53,868 bases of DNA from an uncultured Collinsella sp. (GCA_900758885.1 CAAETD010000023.1:1-53868), one strand, 5' to 3'. Numbered from the stretch's first letter, positions 25,599-33,890 are shown. The notes: generated from the sequence alone by a model not told the origin. Translations and numbers: made by a program.

Positions 25599-26197
25599 TA
25601 ACGCTCATTCCTTTCGCGAATCTTGCGGGCACGCTCCCCACGCTGCTTGGCTTTGCGCTTGGCGCGTGCCTCATCACGGGCATTGAGCTCAGCAGTCGCA
25701 TCGACTTCGCGGGCCGCAGGGCTCAAGAACATGTAGCCGATGAGGGCAAGCACAACGCCTACGGTAATGCCGATATCGGCCACGTTAAAGACGGGAAAGT
25801 CGATGAAGGTGGTGGCAATAAAATCGGTCACAAAGCCAAAAGTCAGACGGTCGATAGCGTTGCCGATAGCACCGCCCGCAACCATCGCCATGCCCACAAC
25901 CTCAAGATGGGCGAGCTGGGATGCACGAACGAGGTACACGGCAATAGCGACAATGACCGCAAGCGCCAACACAGCGAAAGCGACGCCATGGCCCTCGCCC
26001 ATGCTAAAGGCGGCTCCGATATTGCGGACAAACACAAAATCGATCACACCGGGGATAACAGTCACATGCAAAGCGTCGCCCACGGCACGAACCGCAAGCT
26101 TGGTCAGCTGGTCAACAAGCAACACAACGAGCGCTACCCCACCAGCAACTCCCAACCGCCAACGCAAAGGCGGCGTCATATCCCCAGCACGACCCAA
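25598..26197 (-). CDS. lspA: Lipoprotein signal peptidase (signal peptidase II)
   Basis: LspA cleaves signal peptides of prolipoproteins in the membrane. The protein has about four transmembrane helices, the conserved DQLTKL, NIGAAFS, GAIGNAIDR and FNVADIGI motifs, with the catalytic aspartates in the last two. The C-terminal tail is Arg/Lys/Glu-rich and longer than usual (about 35 residues). The start is probably TTG at 26197 (AGGGG 6 bases upstream); an ATG at 26179 is the alternative. Length is 199 or 193 residues. Confidence 0.94.
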   Translation of the reverse strand: MGRAGDMTPPLRWRLGVAGGVALVVLLVDQLTKLAVRAVGDALHVTVIPGVIDFVFVRNIGAAFSMGEGHGVAFAVLALAVIVAIAVYLVRASQLAHLEVVGMAMVAGGAIGNAIDRLTFGFVTDFIATTFIDFPVFNVADIGITVGVVLALIGYMFLSPAAREVDATAELNARDEARAKRKAKQRGERARKIRERNER

Positions 26198-26438
26198 ATC
26201 AATCCCCTACCCTCAAGATCATCGAATTACGTTTAATGCAAAGAACTATCTTATTATTGACCAGCAACGAAATAGCCGATGATTCGTTACCGACAGCGAA
26301 AACCCGCCAGAACGAGCAAGGTGCCTTGAAGCAAGGCGGCATAGACCTTCTGGTCATGCCGCCGAAGCTGAAAGGCAGATTGCCGCTCTGGCGGGCTTGC
26401 AGCGTCAACCGGTTACGCGGTTTGGTAAGACCGCGTAA
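26198..26438 (-). other. Unexplained structured intergenic element between ileS and lspA
   Basis: No gene is recognised here. The region holds nested hairpins: an outer 9-bp pair (26303-26311 with 26387-26395), a 6-bp hairpin (26323-26328 with 26332-26337), a 12-bp stem with one bulge (26335-26363) and a 10-bp stem covering the ileS stop (26412-26421 with 26430-26439). An AT-rich stretch follows at 26215-26300. Short open frames on both strands show no SD or recognised family and run through the stems. It could be a small RNA, a leader element for lspA or a repeat insertion. Confidence 0.5.
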
Positions 26439-26439
26439 C
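26412..26439 (-). terminator. Hairpin at the ileS stop codon
   Basis: A 10-bp stem (26412-26421 with 26430-26439) with an 8-base loop begins at the last base of the ileS stop codon. No U-tract follows, so it may protect the mRNA end or be part of the element described for 26198-26438, not a true terminator. Confidence 0.4.
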
Positions 26440-29240
26440 TAAAGTGCCTCCGCGCAGCGCTTGCAGATATGTGCATGGCCGTTGTACTCGCCGACGGTGG
26501 TGCGGTAGTTCCAGCAACGGTCGCAGCACTCGCCCTCGGCAGCCTCAATGGCAACGGAGAGCTCCTCGCCCTGGGTCAGCTCAACATCGGAGACGATGTA
26601 GAACTCGGCCAGGTCGACCGCCTTGTCGCCGGTCAGCAGCGCGTACATCTCGGCGGGAACGACCGCCTTGACGCGGACCTGCTGGCTCTTGGTGAAGGTA
26701 CCGGCAGAACGGGCATCCTCAAGGGCCTTGGTCACGGCGCTACGGAGCTCAAGCGAAGCCTCGAGCACACCCTCAAACTCATTGGCCTCGTCGACCGTGA
26801 TGGGAGACTTGTACCAATCGAGCAGCGCGGCGTACTTCTGGTGATCGACGCAGCCGGCAGGCGCATAGGCCATGGCCTCGTCGACGGTGTAGGACAGGAT
26901 CGGCTGCAGGTCGCGCATGAGCATCGAGAAGAGCTCGGCCAGCACGGTCTGGGCGCTGCGGCGCTCGAGCGAGCCGGGCTTGTCGCAGTACAGACGGTCC
27001 TTCAGGGCATCGAGGTACACGTTGGAGAGCTCGGTAACCACGAAGTCGTAGAGCGCACGGTAGGCGCGCGGGAACTCGTAGCTGGCGTAGGCATCGTCGA
27101 CCTCGGCCTGGACCTGGGTCAGACGGGCAACCATGAGCTTGTCGAGCGGCAGCAGGTCGGCAAAGGCGACGCCGTCGGTCTCGGGCTCAAACTGACCCTC
27201 GAGCTCGGAGAGCAGGAAGCGCAGCGTGTTGCGGAAACGACGGTAGGCATCGGACGTACGAGCAAGGATCTCGTGGTCGATGGACACGTCGGAGCTGGTA
27301 TCGACGGATGCAACCCACAGACGGATGATGTCAGCGCCCATCTCGTCGCAGACCTTATTGGGGTCGATGACATTGCCGAGCGACTTGGACATCTTACGGC
27401 CCTGGCCGTCGAGGGTGAAGCCCTGCGAGACGACCGCCTTGTACGGAGCGTGGCCGTTGGCGCCCACCGAGGTGAGCAACGAGCTCTGGAACCAACCGCG
27501 GTGCTGGTCGGAGCCCTCGAGGTACACATCCGCCGGATACTCCAGCTCGGGACGGTACTCGCAGACGGCCTTCCAAGACACGCCGGAGTCCCACCACACG
27601 TCGAGGATGTCCTTATCGGCCTTGAGGTGATGGCCACCGCACTTGGGGCAGACGCAAGCCTCGCCCAGGTAACTCTCGGGAGCGTCGGTGAACCAGGCGT
27701 CGGAGCCCTTCTCGTGGAAGAGCTTGATGACGGCGTCGAGCGTGGCGTCATTCATGACTTTCTCGCCGCAGTCGGCACAGGTGTAGCTCGGGATGGGCAC
27801 GCCCCAGTTGCGCTGACGGCTGATGCACCAGTCGGGACGCTGCTCGACCATGGCACCGATGCGGTTGGCCGCGTGGGCCGGATACCACTTGACGTTCTCG
27901 CGGACCTCTTTGCCAGCCTGCTCGCGCAAACCGGTCTTATCCATCGAGACAAACCACTGGTCGGTAGCACGGAAGAGCACCGGGTGCTTGCAGCGCCAGC
28001 AGTGCGGATAGCTGTGCGTGATCTTCTTCTCGAGGACCAGGGTGCCGCGCTCGCGCAGGAACTCGATGATGTGCGGGTTGGCCTCGTCGGTATCCATGCC
28101 GCTGAAGGGGCCGCCGGTGCCAAACTCCTCACCGGTGTAGAACTTGCCGTCGTCATCGACCGGCATGCAGATGTCGGTGATGCCCTCCTTGAGGCAGGCA
28201 AAGTAGTCGTCGACGCCGTGGCCGGGCGAGTTGTGGACGATACCGGTACCGTCATCGACACCAACGTAATCGGCCAGCAGCGCCACGCCCTCAACGCCGT
28301 CAAAGATCGGCTGCTTGTAGTGGATGTGGTGGAAAGTCTCGGCGGGAACCACGTAGGGCTTGCCGTCGACCATGACCGGGGTGTACTCCCAGCCAAACTC
28401 TTCGCAGCACTTGGGAGCCAGGTCCTCGAGCATGACCTCGGCGCGGCCGTCGTGCTCAACGGCGACGTAGGCGGCGCCGGGTTTGAGGGAAACTGCCTGG
28501 TCAGAGGGGATGGTCCACGGCGTGGTCGTCCAGATGATGAAGTCAACCGGGCCGTCGAAGTTCTCGAGGCCGGCGGGCTTGGAGGTCATCTCGAAGCGCA
28601 CGAAGATGGACGGGCTCGTCTCGTCGGAGTACTCAATCTCGGCCTCGGCGAGTGCGGTGTGGCAGTGCTTGCACCAGTGGACGGGCTTATGACCGCGATA
28701 GATCATGCCCTTATCGAACATGGCCTTGAAGACCTCGATGTCGGCGGCGTCATGCTGGTGATAGAGCGTCAGATACGGGTTGTCCCAGTCGCCGAGCACG
28801 CCCAGACGACGGAAGCCGGCCTTCTGCAGCTCGATGTTCTCGACAGCGAACTTGTTGCAAAGCTCGCGAATCTTAGCCGTGGAGGTCTGGTTGAACTTCT
28901 CGGTGCCGAGCTTCTCCTCGACTTTGTGCTCAATCGGCTGACCGTGGCAGTCCCAACCGGGGACATAGGGAACTTCGCAGCCCTGCATCATCCAGTAACG
29001 GTTGATCATGTCCTTGGAAATCTTGTTCATGGCGTGGCCGATGTGGATCGGGCCGTTGGCGTACGGAGGGCCGTCGTGCAGCACGAACTTCTTGTGACCC
29101 TCGTTCTTCTTTAGAACTTGCTCGTAGACCTTGTTGTCCTGCCAGTCCTTGAGTCGCTTGGGCTCGGACTTGGAAAGACCGGCACGCATGGGAAATCCGG
29201 TTTTGGGCAGATTCATCGTCTGCTTGTACTCGTTTGCCAC
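26439..29240 (-). CDS. ileS: Isoleucyl-tRNA synthetase
   Basis: IleRS charges tRNA-Ile and edits valine. The 933-residue class I enzyme has HIGH (PIHIGHAMNKI), KMSKS (GRKMSKSLGNV) and a C-terminal zinc finger (CCDRCWNY ... CKRC). The start is a GTG after AAAGGGGTACC; the longer frame adds 15 residues without an SD. It follows a T-box leader (29284-29587), so it is controlled by tRNA-Ile charging. Confidence 0.97.
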   Translation of the reverse strand: MANEYKQTMNLPKTGFPMRAGLSKSEPKRLKDWQDNKVYEQVLKKNEGHKKFVLHDGPPYANGPIHIGHAMNKISKDMINRYWMMQGCEVPYVPGWDCHGQPIEHKVEEKLGTEKFNQTSTAKIRELCNKFAVENIELQKAGFRRLGVLGDWDNPYLTLYHQHDAADIEVFKAMFDKGMIYRGHKPVHWCKHCHTALAEAEIEYSDETSPSIFVRFEMTSKPAGLENFDGPVDFIIWTTTPWTIPSDQAVSLKPGAAYVAVEHDGRAEVMLEDLAPKCCEEFGWEYTPVMVDGKPYVVPAETFHHIHYKQPIFDGVEGVALLADYVGVDDGTGIVHNSPGHGVDDYFACLKEGITDICMPVDDDGKFYTGEEFGTGGPFSGMDTDEANPHIIEFLRERGTLVLEKKITHSYPHCWRCKHPVLFRATDQWFVSMDKTGLREQAGKEVRENVKWYPAHAANRIGAMVEQRPDWCISRQRNWGVPIPSYTCADCGEKVMNDATLDAVIKLFHEKGSDAWFTDAPESYLGEACVCPKCGGHHLKADKDILDVWWDSGVSWKAVCEYRPELEYPADVYLEGSDQHRGWFQSSLLTSVGANGHAPYKAVVSQGFTLDGQGRKMSKSLGNVIDPNKVCDEMGADIIRLWVASVDTSSDVSIDHEILARTSDAYRRFRNTLRFLLSELEGQFEPETDGVAFADLLPLDKLMVARLTQVQAEVDDAYASYEFPRAYRALYDFVVTELSNVYLDALKDRLYCDKPGSLERRSAQTVLAELFSMLMRDLQPILSYTVDEAMAYAPAGCVDHQKYAALLDWYKSPITVDEANEFEGVLEASLELRSAVTKALEDARSAGTFTKSQQVRVKAVVPAEMYALLTGDKAVDLAEFYIVSDVELTQGEELSVAIEAAEGECCDRCWNYRTTVGEYNGHAHICKRCAEAL

Positions 29241-29283
29241 GGTACCCCTTTCATATCGTGGGCGCGCACGCCCTTTGGGCACC

Positions 29284-29587
29284 AAAAAAGCGCCCGTCCC
29301 TACAAGCTGGGACGAAGCGCCACAAAACGGGAAGACTGCCCGTAAAAGCTCTTCGCTTAACCACCCAGCTTAGATGCCCTCGCCCGCGTATTCGCGCGCT
29401 CGCATCCGTTACTCGGCTGGCCTGTATCGACGGCCATCTCGGCGATATCTACTAAGACGAACCTGCGCGGCACGTCCGTTGGGACCGCAGCTCCGGGGTG
29501 ATTTTCATCGGTCGCATGCACGGGTTCTCAGCGCTCCCCGCTCTCTGTAGCATGCGGACGGCCGACTACTCGTCCCCATCAACGCTT
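29284..29587 (-). promoter_or_regulatory. T-box riboswitch of ileS
   Basis: The leader on the minus strand shows a specifier triplet ATC (29502-29500) followed by A in a GAAAATCACC loop, fitting isoleucine. The antiterminator forms by pairing 29369-29364 with 29311-29306 and 29356-29351 with 29317-29312, leaving a 7-base bulge TGGTTAA. The TGGT in the bulge pairs with a tRNA ending ACCA, which fits the discriminator base of tRNA-Ile. The competing terminator (29320-29309 with 29300-29290) shares the 3' strand and ends in six T (29289-29284). Together these make a transcription-attenuating T-box. Confidence 0.88.
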
Positions 29588-29593
29588 ATGCGG

Positions 29594-29621
29594 AGTATGC
29601 TAGCACGTTCAGCGCCGGCAA
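29594..29621 (-). promoter_or_regulatory. Promoter of the ileS T-box leader
   Basis: TTGCCG (29621-29616) and CATACT (29599-29594) are 16 bases apart on the minus strand, just ahead of the T-box. Four of six bases fit the -10 consensus. The bases from here to 29726 hold no further gene; I see no clear promoter for the downstream plus-strand dehydrogenase except TTGGAG/TTTATC, which lies too close to its SD. Confidence 0.6.
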
Positions 29622-29726
29622 AAAACCCTCAACACTGGTTTTATACGTTCGAAATTTCTCGCGGCTGTGGACCTTCTCTTGGAGCAAAATACCTGAAAGC
29701 ACTTTATCGAACGAAAGAAGGTTGCT

Positions 29727-30809
29727 ATGCGCACGATTGGAATGAGCGACTACACCGTTGGCGAGGATTGCTTTGACGAGCTGCCCGGCGCGCTGGCCGA
29801 GTACGGCGCGAAGAAGGTCGCGATCATCGGTGGCAAGCGGGCACTGGCCGCAGCACTTCCCGGTATCGGAGCTGCGCTGGCGGGTACCGACGTCGAAATT
29901 CTCGAGACGCGCGTCTACGGCACCAACAGTACGCGTGCCAATATCGCCAAGGTCGTGAACTCCCCTGCCTGCCAGGAGGCTGATGTTCTTATCGCCTGCG
30001 GCGGCGGAAAGGCGCTCGACACCGTCAAGACGGCGGCCATCGAGCTCAAGAAGATCGTCTTCACTGTCCCGACGATCTGTTCCAACTGCTCCGCCGCGAC
30101 CGCCATTGCCGTCGTGTACAACGACGACGGCTCGCTCGAGGGCTATTCGTACCCCAACCGACCGGCGCACATCTTCATCAACCCCAAGATCATCGCCGAA
30201 GCTCCGGCGGAATACTTCTGGGCCGGCGTGGGCGATGCCCTGTCTAAGCAGCCTGAGGTCGAATACGCCACGAGCGCCGGTAATTTGGAGCACACCGCCG
30301 GTCTTGGCCTGGCACTCGCCCACACCTGCTCCGAGCCGCTGTTTACCTATGGCGTCCAGGGGCTTGAGGACGTGCGCCAGGACCTGTCGAGCGAAGCCGT
30401 CAAGCAGATCGCGCTCGACATCGTGGTCAACACGGGCTATGTCTCGAACCTGACCAACCAAAACGATTACTACTACAACTCGAGCGTGGCGCACGCATTC
30501 TACAATGCGACGTGCAGCATTCCGCGCGAGGGAACCTATCTGCACGGCGAGGTCGTGAGCCTAGGCGTGCTCGTGCTGTTTGCCTATACGGGCGATACCG
30601 AGAACCTTGAGCGCTACGCCGCCTTTAACAAGCAGATGGGCCTGCCCGTTACATTTGAGCAGGTCGGACTTTCCGAGGCCGACATCCCCGCCCAGTGCGA
30701 ATATGCTCACGCCACCAATGAGTGGAAGCAGGGCAACCCTGAGCCCTTCACGGACGAAAAATTCGCCGCCGCCATCAAGGCCGCCAACGCCTACGGCCAC
30801 ACGCTCTAG
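29727..30809 (+). CDS. Iron-containing alcohol/glycerol dehydrogenase
   Basis: This is a 360-residue member of the Fe/Zn-dependent alcohol dehydrogenase family, most like glycerol dehydrogenase GldA, which makes dihydroxyacetone from glycerol with NAD. The NAD motif GGGKALDTVK and metal ligands in GVGDALSK (Asp), VAHAFYN (His) and YLHGEVVSLG (His) are visible. The SD AAAGAAGG lies just before the ATG. It is a single-gene unit. The glycerol substrate is inferred; hydroxyketone reductases of the same family are possible. Confidence 0.88.
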   Translation: MRTIGMSDYTVGEDCFDELPGALAEYGAKKVAIIGGKRALAAALPGIGAALAGTDVEILETRVYGTNSTRANIAKVVNSPACQEADVLIACGGGKALDTVKTAAIELKKIVFTVPTICSNCSAATAIAVVYNDDGSLEGYSYPNRPAHIFINPKIIAEAPAEYFWAGVGDALSKQPEVEYATSAGNLEHTAGLGLALAHTCSEPLFTYGVQGLEDVRQDLSSEAVKQIALDIVVNTGYVSNLTNQNDYYYNSSVAHAFYNATCSIPREGTYLHGEVVSLGVLVLFAYTGDTENLERYAAFNKQMGLPVTFEQVGLSEADIPAQCEYAHATNEWKQGNPEPFTDEKFAAAIKAANAYGHTL

Positions 30810-30818
30810 GCCTAGCCC

Positions 30819-30857
30819 AAAACCACCACAAGGGAGCAGTACCCTTGTGGTGGTTTT
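30819..30857. terminator. Bidirectional terminator of dehydrogenase and DUF523
   Basis: A perfect 16-bp stem (30819-30834 with 30842-30857; arm AAAACCACCACAAGGG) with a 7-base loop lies between two converging genes. It has A and T runs at its ends for both directions, and its last base is the first of the DUF523 stop codon. The arm nearly matches the terminator at 23157. Confidence 0.9.
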
Positions 30858-31312
30858 TATTGCTCCAGCATGCTGGGATCGAACTCGCTAGCCGGGGTCA
30901 CGCGATAACCGTGGCGGAGCAGTAAATCAACGAAGACGCCGTTGCCCGCCGTGAGGGTGCCACTGAATGTTCCGTCGTAGATGAGGCCCACGCCGCACGA
31001 GGGACTACGGTCCTGCAGGATGCACGCAGCGATCTCTTCCGGCCCACCCGCCTGCTCGCACATGTCGAGCGCACGTTGGGCGCCTAGGCGAAATTCCAGG
31101 TCAACGGACACGCCCTCGCAGGTACGAACCTCGCCGTTCACAATCTCGGACGGCGTGCGCGGCGTGGGCAGGCCCCCAAAGACCTCAGGGCACACCAAGA
31201 GGACCTCGGTCCCTGTACGCTCGCAGGCCTCGACCAACTCGCGATGATAGTTGTCGAGCCCGTTATACTTGCAGCTCTCGCCCATCAAGCAGGCGCTCAC
31301 CACGATCTTCAT
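30857..31312 (-). CDS. DUF523 family protein
   Basis: This 151-residue protein matches DUF523: the N-terminal SACLMGESCKYNG has the family's paired cysteines, and DRSPSCG near residue 100 is the second conserved cysteine motif. Four cysteines (SACLMG...C, CPE, SCG) suggest a metal or Fe-S site. The function is unknown. The start chosen is the ATG that follows AGAGGGATGGAA; alternatives lie 2 and 5 codons upstream. It is a single gene downstream of ftsH. Confidence 0.85.
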   Translation of the reverse strand: MKIVVSACLMGESCKYNGLDNYHRELVEACERTGTEVLLVCPEVFGGLPTPRTPSEIVNGEVRTCEGVSVDLEFRLGAQRALDMCEQAGGPEEIAACILQDRSPSCGVGLIYDGTFSGTLTAGNGVFVDLLLRHGYRVTPASEFDPSMLEQ

Positions 31313-31332
31313 TTCCATCCCTCTCAAGCAAA

Positions 31333-31367
31333 ACGCCCCATTTGAGAAAGCTGCTCAAATGGGGCGT
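31333..31367 (-). terminator. Terminator of ftsH
   Basis: A perfect 14-bp stem (31333-31346 with 31354-31367) and 7-base loop lie just after the ftsH stop. TTTTGCTTG follows on the minus strand. Confidence 0.9.
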
Positions 31368-31393
31368 CGGCGTTTACTGGCTCGGCCGCGGCT

Positions 31394-33301
31394 TTACTGC
31401 TGCTTGGGCATCAGCGGATTCTCACGCGTGAGGAGGTTCATGAACTCCTCACCCGTAATGGTCTCCTTCTTGTACAGATAACGAGCCAGCTCGTGGAGCT
31501 TAAACTTGTTCTCCTTGAGGATCTGCAGGGCGCGATCGTGCGCGTCCTCGATCAGCTTAGCGACAATCGCATCCACGCGCTCGGCCGTACCAGGGGCGCA
31601 GGTGAGCGACGTGTCCTGATTGAGATACGCATTCTGCACGGTACCGAGCGCCATCATGCCAAACTCGTCGGACATACCAAAGCGCGTCACCATGTTGCGG
31701 GCGAGCTTAGTGGCCTGCTCGATATCGTTGGCGGCACCGGTCGTCATCTCGCCAAAGATGAGCTCCTCGGCCGCACGGCCGCCGCAGTAGACGGCGAGCT
31801 TGTCCAAGACCTCCTGGCGCGTCGTCAGGAAGCGCTCGTCCTCCTCGACCTGCATGGTATAGCCAAGAGCACCGCTCGTGCGCGGCACGATGGTGATCTT
31901 CGTGACCGGTGCAGAGCCCTTCTGGCGGGCGGCAACGATGGCATGGCCGATCTCGTGGTAAGAAACAACCTGCTTCTCGTGGTCGGACAGCACCGTGGAC
32001 TTACGCTGCTGACCGGCGATGACGACCTCAACCGACTCCTCAAAATCGTCCTGCGTGGCACGCTTGCGACCCTCACGGACGGCTCGCAGGGCGCCCTCGT
32101 TGATGATATTGGCCAGGTCGGCGCCGGAGGCACCGGGCGTGGCGCGGGCAATCGCGGTCAGATCGATCGGCGGCTCGGTCTTCACACTCTTGGCGTGGAG
32201 CTCGAGGATGTTCTTACGGCCGGTCAGATCGGGCAACTCGACGGGGATACGGCGGTCAAAACGACCGGGACGCAGCAAGGCCGGGTCAAGGCTGTCGGGG
32301 CGGTTGGTTGCAGCGAGAACGACAATGCCCTTGTGGTTATCGAAGCCGTCCATCTCGGTCAGCAGTTGGTTGAGGGTCTGCTCGCGCTCGTCGTTGCCAC
32401 TAAAACCGCCGCCATCACGCTTCTTGCCGATGGTATCGATCTCATCGATAAAGACGATACACGGCGCCTTTTCCTTGGCCTGCTTAAACAGGTCACGAAC
32501 CTTAGCAGCGCCGCGACCGACAAACATCTCAACGAACTCAGAGCCCGAAATGCTAAAGAACGGAACGCCCGCCTCGCCGGCAACAGCCTTGGCAAGCAGG
32601 GTCTTACCGGTACCCGGAGGGCCAACAAGGAGAGCACCGCGCGGCAACTTGGCGCCGATCTCCTCATAGCGCTGCGGCTTCTCCAGAAAGTCGACGACCT
32701 CCTTGAGAGACTCCTTGGCCTCTTCCTGGCCGGCGACGTCCTTAAAGGTCACGCCCACGTCCTTGGAGGCGATCACGCGCGCGCCGGACTTACCCAGTCC
32801 GCCGCCGCCAAAGCCACCGCCGCCAAAGTTCATCGAAGGACCGTCATCACCCATGGCCTTCTTCATGCGGCGGTTGAGCCACCAGCCGATCAGGAAGAAA
32901 ATCGCCATGGGAAGGATGAGCGTAAGCAGGTAGTAGGTCATCAAACCCGAGTTTTTATCGGGAACGACCGACTCCAGCGAAGCGCCAGACTCAAGCACGC
33001 GATCGGTAAAGCCCGCATCGTTCGGCACACCGGTCGTCTTATAGGCGATGTTCTCGTCCTCGCCCTTCTTGGTGTAATAAATCGAGTAATCGTCCGTGTT
33101 GTACTCGACCTTGTCGACACTCTTCTTATCGAGCGCTTTGACAAACGTCGAGTAATCGGTCTTCGTAATCTGCTGCGTGTGACCGATGTTGGGGAACAGA
33201 ACGGTCGAGAGCACGAGGTAGACGACGAAGGCGATGAGCACGTAGAGGATCATATTCCGTCTACGCTTGTTGTCATCCATCTCCATCTGCTTGAACTCCA
33301 T
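31394..33301 (-). CDS. ftsH: ATP-dependent zinc metalloprotease FtsH
   Basis: FtsH is a membrane AAA+ protease that degrades damaged membrane and short-lived regulatory proteins. The 635-residue protein has two transmembrane helices (about 17-37 and 119-141), Walker A GPPGTGKT, Walker B FIDEIDTIG, the SRH region (RPDSLDPALLRPGRFDRR) and the zinc site HEIGH. A glycine-rich linker (FGGGGFGGGGLG) follows TM2. Several in-frame ATGs (residues 1, 6, 8) are possible starts; the first has no strong SD. A SigB-type promoter lies in front. Confidence 0.97.
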   Translation of the reverse strand: MEFKQMEMDDNKRRRNMILYVLIAFVVYLVLSTVLFPNIGHTQQITKTDYSTFVKALDKKSVDKVEYNTDDYSIYYTKKGEDENIAYKTTGVPNDAGFTDRVLESGASLESVVPDKNSGLMTYYLLTLILPMAIFFLIGWWLNRRMKKAMGDDGPSMNFGGGGFGGGGLGKSGARVIASKDVGVTFKDVAGQEEAKESLKEVVDFLEKPQRYEEIGAKLPRGALLVGPPGTGKTLLAKAVAGEAGVPFFSISGSEFVEMFVGRGAAKVRDLFKQAKEKAPCIVFIDEIDTIGKKRDGGGFSGNDEREQTLNQLLTEMDGFDNHKGIVVLAATNRPDSLDPALLRPGRFDRRIPVELPDLTGRKNILELHAKSVKTEPPIDLTAIARATPGASGADLANIINEGALRAVREGRKRATQDDFEESVEVVIAGQQRKSTVLSDHEKQVVSYHEIGHAIVAARQKGSAPVTKITIVPRTSGALGYTMQVEEDERFLTTRQEVLDKLAVYCGGRAAEELIFGEMTTGAANDIEQATKLARNMVTRFGMSDEFGMMALGTVQNAYLNQDTSLTCAPGTAERVDAIVAKLIEDAHDRALQILKENKFKLHELARYLYKKETITGEEFMNLLTRENPLMPKQQ

Positions 33302-33328
33302 CTACTGGGGTTAATAATGCTTTCTAGA

Positions 33329-33353
33329 ATACCCAACCCGGACGGCGATAAAC
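33329..33353 (-). promoter_or_regulatory. SigB-like promoter of ftsH
   Basis: On the minus strand GTTTAT (33353-33348) and GGGTAT (33334-33329) are separated by 13 bases, matching the SigB consensus GTTTAA-N12-15-GGGTAT at 11 of 12 bases. The spacing to the ftsH ATG is 27 bases. The SigB-family factor at 18162 is the obvious candidate to read it. I found no equally good match before any other gene in the window. Confidence 0.6.
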
Positions 33354-33378
33354 CGACGCCGGGCACGAAAAGACAGAG

Positions 33379-33864
33379 ATGGCATCACTAGAAGTCGGCA
33401 AGGTTCAAATCTATACGGGCGACGGCAAGGGCAAGACGACGGCTGCGCTGAGGCTCGCGCTGCGTGCCACGGGCTATGGACTTAACGTGCTCATGCTTCA
33501 GTTTGCCAAGAAGCTGCACTGCGCCGAACATGATGCAGCACCTCGTTTAGGGCTACGCATCGTACAAGCCGACCGCGACACACCCGAGGCTTGCGCCGCG
33601 CAGATCATGGAGCTCGCATGCGAGCAGATATCACAGGTCGACGTTCTGATTTTGGATGAACTCGGCGAGGCCATGCGCCGCGGCTTCGTGACGCGCGAGG
33701 ATGTCGAAGTGCTGATCGCGATAAAGCCCACCACCACGGAGCTCGTGCTCACCGGCCGGGGCTTGCTGCCCCTCGCGAACCTCGCCGACCTTGTCACCGA
33801 AATGCGCCCCATCAAACACTACTTCGACGAAGGACTCCTAGCCCGCCAAGGCATCGAATACTAG
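33379..33864 (+). CDS. cobO: Cob(I)alamin adenosyltransferase (CobO/BtuR type)
   Basis: This 161-residue P-loop enzyme transfers adenosine to corrinoids to make adenosylcobalamin. The N-terminal VQIYTGDGKGKTTAALRLAL and the C-terminal EMRPIKHYFDEGLLARQGIEY are diagnostic. It is about 30 residues shorter than E. coli BtuR in the central part. No other corrinoid genes are near, so it probably serves salvage of cobinamide or vitamin B12. It is divergent from ftsH and converges on the MATE gene. Confidence 0.9.
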   Translation: MASLEVGKVQIYTGDGKGKTTAALRLALRATGYGLNVLMLQFAKKLHCAEHDAAPRLGLRIVQADRDTPEACAAQIMELACEQISQVDVLILDELGEAMRRGFVTREDVEVLIAIKPTTTELVLTGRGLLPLANLADLVTEMRPIKHYFDEGLLARQGIEY

Positions 33865-33890
33865 CCATTGGGGACGTCCCGAATGGCTAG
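33861..33890. repeat. 30-bp near-perfect palindrome spanning two stop codons
   Basis: CTAGCCATTG-GGGACGTCCC-GAATGGCTAG is a 30-bp palindrome with one mismatched pair. The TAG stops of the converging cobO (33862-33864) and MATE (33889-33887) genes lie in its two arms. It may be a bidirectional terminator, but no U-tract follows. The GGGGACGTCCC core resembles the GGGAC core of other palindromes in the window. Confidence 0.8.

Noticed and set aside
26199..26442. Overlapping short frames of 68 and 69 codons on both strands between ileS and lspA
   Set aside because: No SD, no family, and both run through strong stem-loops; better explained as a structured element.
26469..29114. Plus-strand frame of 881 codons opposite ileS
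   Set aside because: Shadow of ileS in a GC-rich genome; no SD or recognisable motifs.
29679..29708. TTGGAG-N18-TTTATC as promoter of the glycerol dehydrogenase
   Set aside because: The start would fall inside the Shine-Dalgarno region, leaving no leader.
31493..33391. Plus-strand frame of 632 codons opposite ftsH
   Set aside because: Shadow of ftsH and its promoter region.
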